Source of the DNA: an uncultured Chlorobiaceae bacterium
GTDB lineage: Bacteria > Bacteroidota > Chlorobiia > Chlorobiales > Chlorobiaceae
Assembly (NCBI GenBank): GCA_903859055.1
Contig: CAIOLC010000167.1
Location: 1-37,742 of the forward strand
Length of the DNA stretch: 37,742 bases
Direction of reading: 5' to 3'
Of the stretch, positions 35,877 through 37,742 are shown in pieces; position 1 is the stretch's first letter, and each line of letters opens with the position of its first letter. The translations under genes and the position numbers were made by a program. The notes beneath the pieces are model-generated. The model saw only the letters and a list, made by a program, of their open reading frames with translations. It was not told the origin of the DNA and did not search any database.

Positions 35877-37742
35877 GTTAACGACGTTTACCACCGTCAG
35901 GTCAAAGATGTCGCTCGCTGAAGCGCTGCTGCTGTCGGTGGCAATCACTTTAAGACTAATGGCACCCACATTCTCGTTAACCGGCACACCGCTGAAAGTA
36001 CGAGTAGCATTGTCAAAGCTCAGCCAGCCTGGCAGCGGATTGCCGTTGGCGAGCATGGCCGAGTAGCTCAGTGTGTCGCCAGGATCCACATCGGTGAAAG
36101 CATCGGACGGAACCTGGAAAGAGAATGGGTGATCTTCGATGGCTGACTGGTCGACCAGCGCAGTTTGAACGATCGGAGCGTTGTTGATGGTAATACCAGC
36201 CGCAAGAGTGAGATCAACCAGTGGATTACCAGCAACGTCGCGCAGGGTGGCGCCGTTCAGCAGCATGGCGCTTCCAAGCGCTGTACCGTCGGTGTTGCTC
36301 TCACCGTCGGCAATGATGTGGCGGAATATCAGGGTGTCGGTGCCGCTGCCGGATTGATAAGTGGCTTCAATGGCACGCCCACCGATAGTCATGTGGATCA
36401 CTGGTGGAAGAGCAGCGATATCAACAAATAACGACTCGGAGAAACGAACAGAGAAGTCAAGGGAATGGCCTGCCGCATAGATGCCGTCCGTTGACAAAGC
36501 CACTGCCGTAATACAGGGCAGAACAATGTCGGTTGGCGCAGCACTTGATGCAACTTGGATGGTCAGATCTGCCTGCTCTGGAGCGGCCTCTTTATTACCT
36601 GCATTATCGGAGGCGACAGTGTAGAAGGCGTAGGAGTGGCCCGGCAGACCGGCATACGTGGCTTCGATCAGTGTGGTGTTCTCCAGCCATGGTAAGTATG
36701 TGCCTCCGTTACCGGAAACATAAACGGTATAACCGGCAATGGCCGAGCCGACATCGCTGCCTGACCAACGGACAAGGAATTGGGCTGACTCGACGGTGGC
36801 GTTGGCCACGGCTTCAACATGGCTTTCGGGTACCTGGGCATCGAGCGTATTGGAGATTGCCGGGGTGTCAATGGGCTCCTGGGTGGTGAAGATGATGGTC
36901 GCCTTTGCGTCAATCACCGTACCGGTTGGTGCATCGGCATTGGCATTGATCGTGTAGTTGGCATATGCCTGACCAACCATTCCATCAACATCGGGTGGAA
37001 GAAAACCGATGGTAGGATCTTCAGGGATTTCACCGGTTTTGGGGTCAATGGTGGTAAAGCTCCAGTAAGCTTGATGATTTGCCACATCCACCCCTGCCAC
37101 AACATCAACCATGTAGCCTTTAGTTGAGCGCAGATCAATGCGGTTAATATAGAACGAGCTGTTGTCAGGAACAGTAATGGAGATATCGCCCCAGCCGAAG
37201 TCGCCAAGGCGGAAGCTGTTCAGGTTCAGGTCGCTGTCGAGAGTCTGCGTGATCGTGACCTGCTGCGCTGGCGCAGTGGCCGTTGCCAGGTTTTCATAGT
37301 GGATGGTATAGGATAGCGGATTCTTGCTGCTGATCCAGTGTTCGTAGCCGAAGCCTTGCGGGCCGACGATGTCGTTGGGGTCTTTGGGTGCGAGAATTTT
37401 AACAAAATCAACATCCACATTTAACATCATTTGTGGATCATCTAAACCAATATCATAGGGGATGTAGGTCAACTTAATAACAGGGTAGGAAATTTGTCCA
37501 AACAATATGTCTGTCAAACTTCCTAAATCCTGCGTATAATTCTGAAAAATATGGGCTTCAGGCATTATGCCCGGCGTTCCTATTGATACGTTAAATCCCT
37601 CATACTTATTACTACCAACATACTCGTTACCGCCAACATACTCAACTCCTAACCCGTCAGATGCTCCCACTTCATATCCCCCACCAGTCAAATATCCACT
37701 ATTTGGGGCGTTAGTAAAAGTAGCAACAATCGAACCAGAACC
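34971..37742 (-). CDS. Large surface/secreted adhesin-like protein, N-terminus outside window
   Basis: The frame is open to the window edge, giving 923 visible residues (the in-frame TTG at 37691 is not a real start). In order: a repeat-rich opening with GGNEY/GSNKY-like units; a DUF11-like region (AKDPNDIVGPQGFGYEHWI-type text, with APAQQVTITQTLDSDLN and FRLGDFGWG) known from cyanobacterial and Chlorobi giant proteins; a fibronectin type III-like domain (QFLVRWSGSDVGSAIAGYTV, then YAFYTVASDNAGN); a cadherin/Ig-like domain (HSLDFSVRFSESLFVD); a dystroglycan-type cadherin domain (PFSFQVPSDAFTDVDPGDTL, GWLSFDNATRTFSGVP); and the shared C-terminal module. No catalytic domain is seen in the visible part. 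It lies 102 bases upstream of the other giant gene on the same strand, so the two may be co-transcribed. Confidence 0.88.
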   Translation of the reverse strand, partial: GSGSIVATFTNAPNSGYLTGGGYEVGASDGLGVEYVGGNEYVGSNKYEGFNVSIGTPGIMPEAHIFQNYTQDLGSLTDILFGQISYPVIKLTYIPYDIGLDDPQMMLNVDVDFVKILAPKDPNDIVGPQGFGYEHWISSKNPLSYTIHYENLATATAPAQQVTITQTLDSDLNLNSFRLGDFGWGDISITVPDNSSFYINRIDLRSTKGYMVDVVAGVDVANHQAYWSFTTIDPKTGEIPEDPTIGFLPPDVDGMVGQAYANYTINANADAPTGTVIDAKATIIFTTQEPIDTPAISNTLDAQVPESHVEAVANATVESAQFLVRWSGSDVGSAIAGYTVYVSGNGGTYLPWLENTTLIEATYAGLPGHSYAFYTVASDNAGNKEAAPEQADLTIQVASSAAPTDIVLPCITAVALSTDGIYAAGHSLDFSVRFSESLFVDIAALPPVIHMTIGGRAIEATYQSGSGTDTLIFRHIIADGESNTDGTALGSAMLLNGATLRDVAGNPLVDLTLAAGITINNAPIVQTALVDQSAIEDHPFSFQVPSDAFTDVDPGDTLSYSAMLANGNPLPGWLSFDNATRTFSGVPVNENVGAISLKVIATDSSSASASDIFDLTVVNVVNDLKGEVLFWKTGAPITGVMSTLVSASADAGTQLVEFRNIQASADGSRTIEIWETSPKSNNESVKLEFSLSAGSAATWQDASGLPSGWKLLGNSDKPGHFMLSGMSITPLSVGPVKLGTLTLTAPANPQHFDLSLSAGQLGNDTVSPFSITSDRMITGMDALYQHPDMADGTYALTSAKVSGSAESNAVNVLDALAALKIAVGLNPNTDGSAVSPYQYLAADVNKDGQIKAADALNILKMAVKLSTAPAREWLFVPESIGSETMSRTNVIWPDNPVPITLDTDQELNLIGIVTGDVNGSWLV

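Overview
The window looks like a chromosomal segment of a green sulfur bacterium (Chlorobiota: Chlorobium/Pelodictyon type). The main reason is the combination of a soluble heterodisulfide-reductase/flavin-oxidoreductase cluster (HdrA, an HdrC-HdrB fusion, FlxD/C/B/A), a molybdate operon with a ModE-type regulator, and moderate-GC genes of Chlorobi/Bacteroidota flavour. No rRNA, tRNA or CRISPR array was seen. The species call is inference from recognised protein families, not from a database search.

Layout. (1) 1-1167: 5' part of an AlaC-like aminotransferase on the minus strand, diverging from (2) 1450-8260: a tight plus-strand operon hdrCB-hdrA-flxD-flxC-flxB-flxA. It probably encodes a soluble complex linking NAD(H), ferredoxin and a disulfide/dithiol by flavin-based bifurcation or confurcation. 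(3) 8273-12373, minus strand: an extended MurB with an extra C-terminal domain, a GT2 glycosyltransferase and a GT83/ArnT-like membrane glycosyltransferase. (4) 12550-16270, plus strand: modABC and a ModE-like regulator with two Mop domains, preceded by a good promoter overlapped by a ModE-box-like palindrome.

(5) 16289-21375, minus strand, is an accessory-looking stretch. It holds a multiply broken AAA-ATPase gene joined to an IS701-type transposase fragment, an unusually GC-rich patatin-like phospholipase, two short-chain dehydrogenases (one resembling plant chlorophyll b reductases NYC1/NOL, coupled to an 82-residue unknown), an antitoxin remnant and a secreted HAD acid phosphatase. (6) 21731-24141, plus strand: tgt and rimO overlap by 4 bases; the Tgt lacks three of the four usual zinc ligands. 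(7) 24142-28341: an intergenic region ending in an intrinsic terminator, then sbp-cysT-cysW-cysA for sulfate uptake, with a second, strong terminator hairpin between sbp and cysT.

(8) 28439-29066: a vapBC-like toxin-antitoxin locus with a premature stop in the antitoxin and a one-base frameshift in the toxin. (9) 29082-37742, minus strand: two very large surface or secreted proteins. One is complete (1928 aa: DUF4347, seven delta-60 repeats, Ig-like domains and a GH16 glycosidase domain); the other runs off the window. Both end in the same roughly 300-residue module of cohesin-like, dockerin-like and terminal GDV(D/N)GSW segments. This pair, the NYC1-like SDR and the zinc-less Tgt are the most interesting items.
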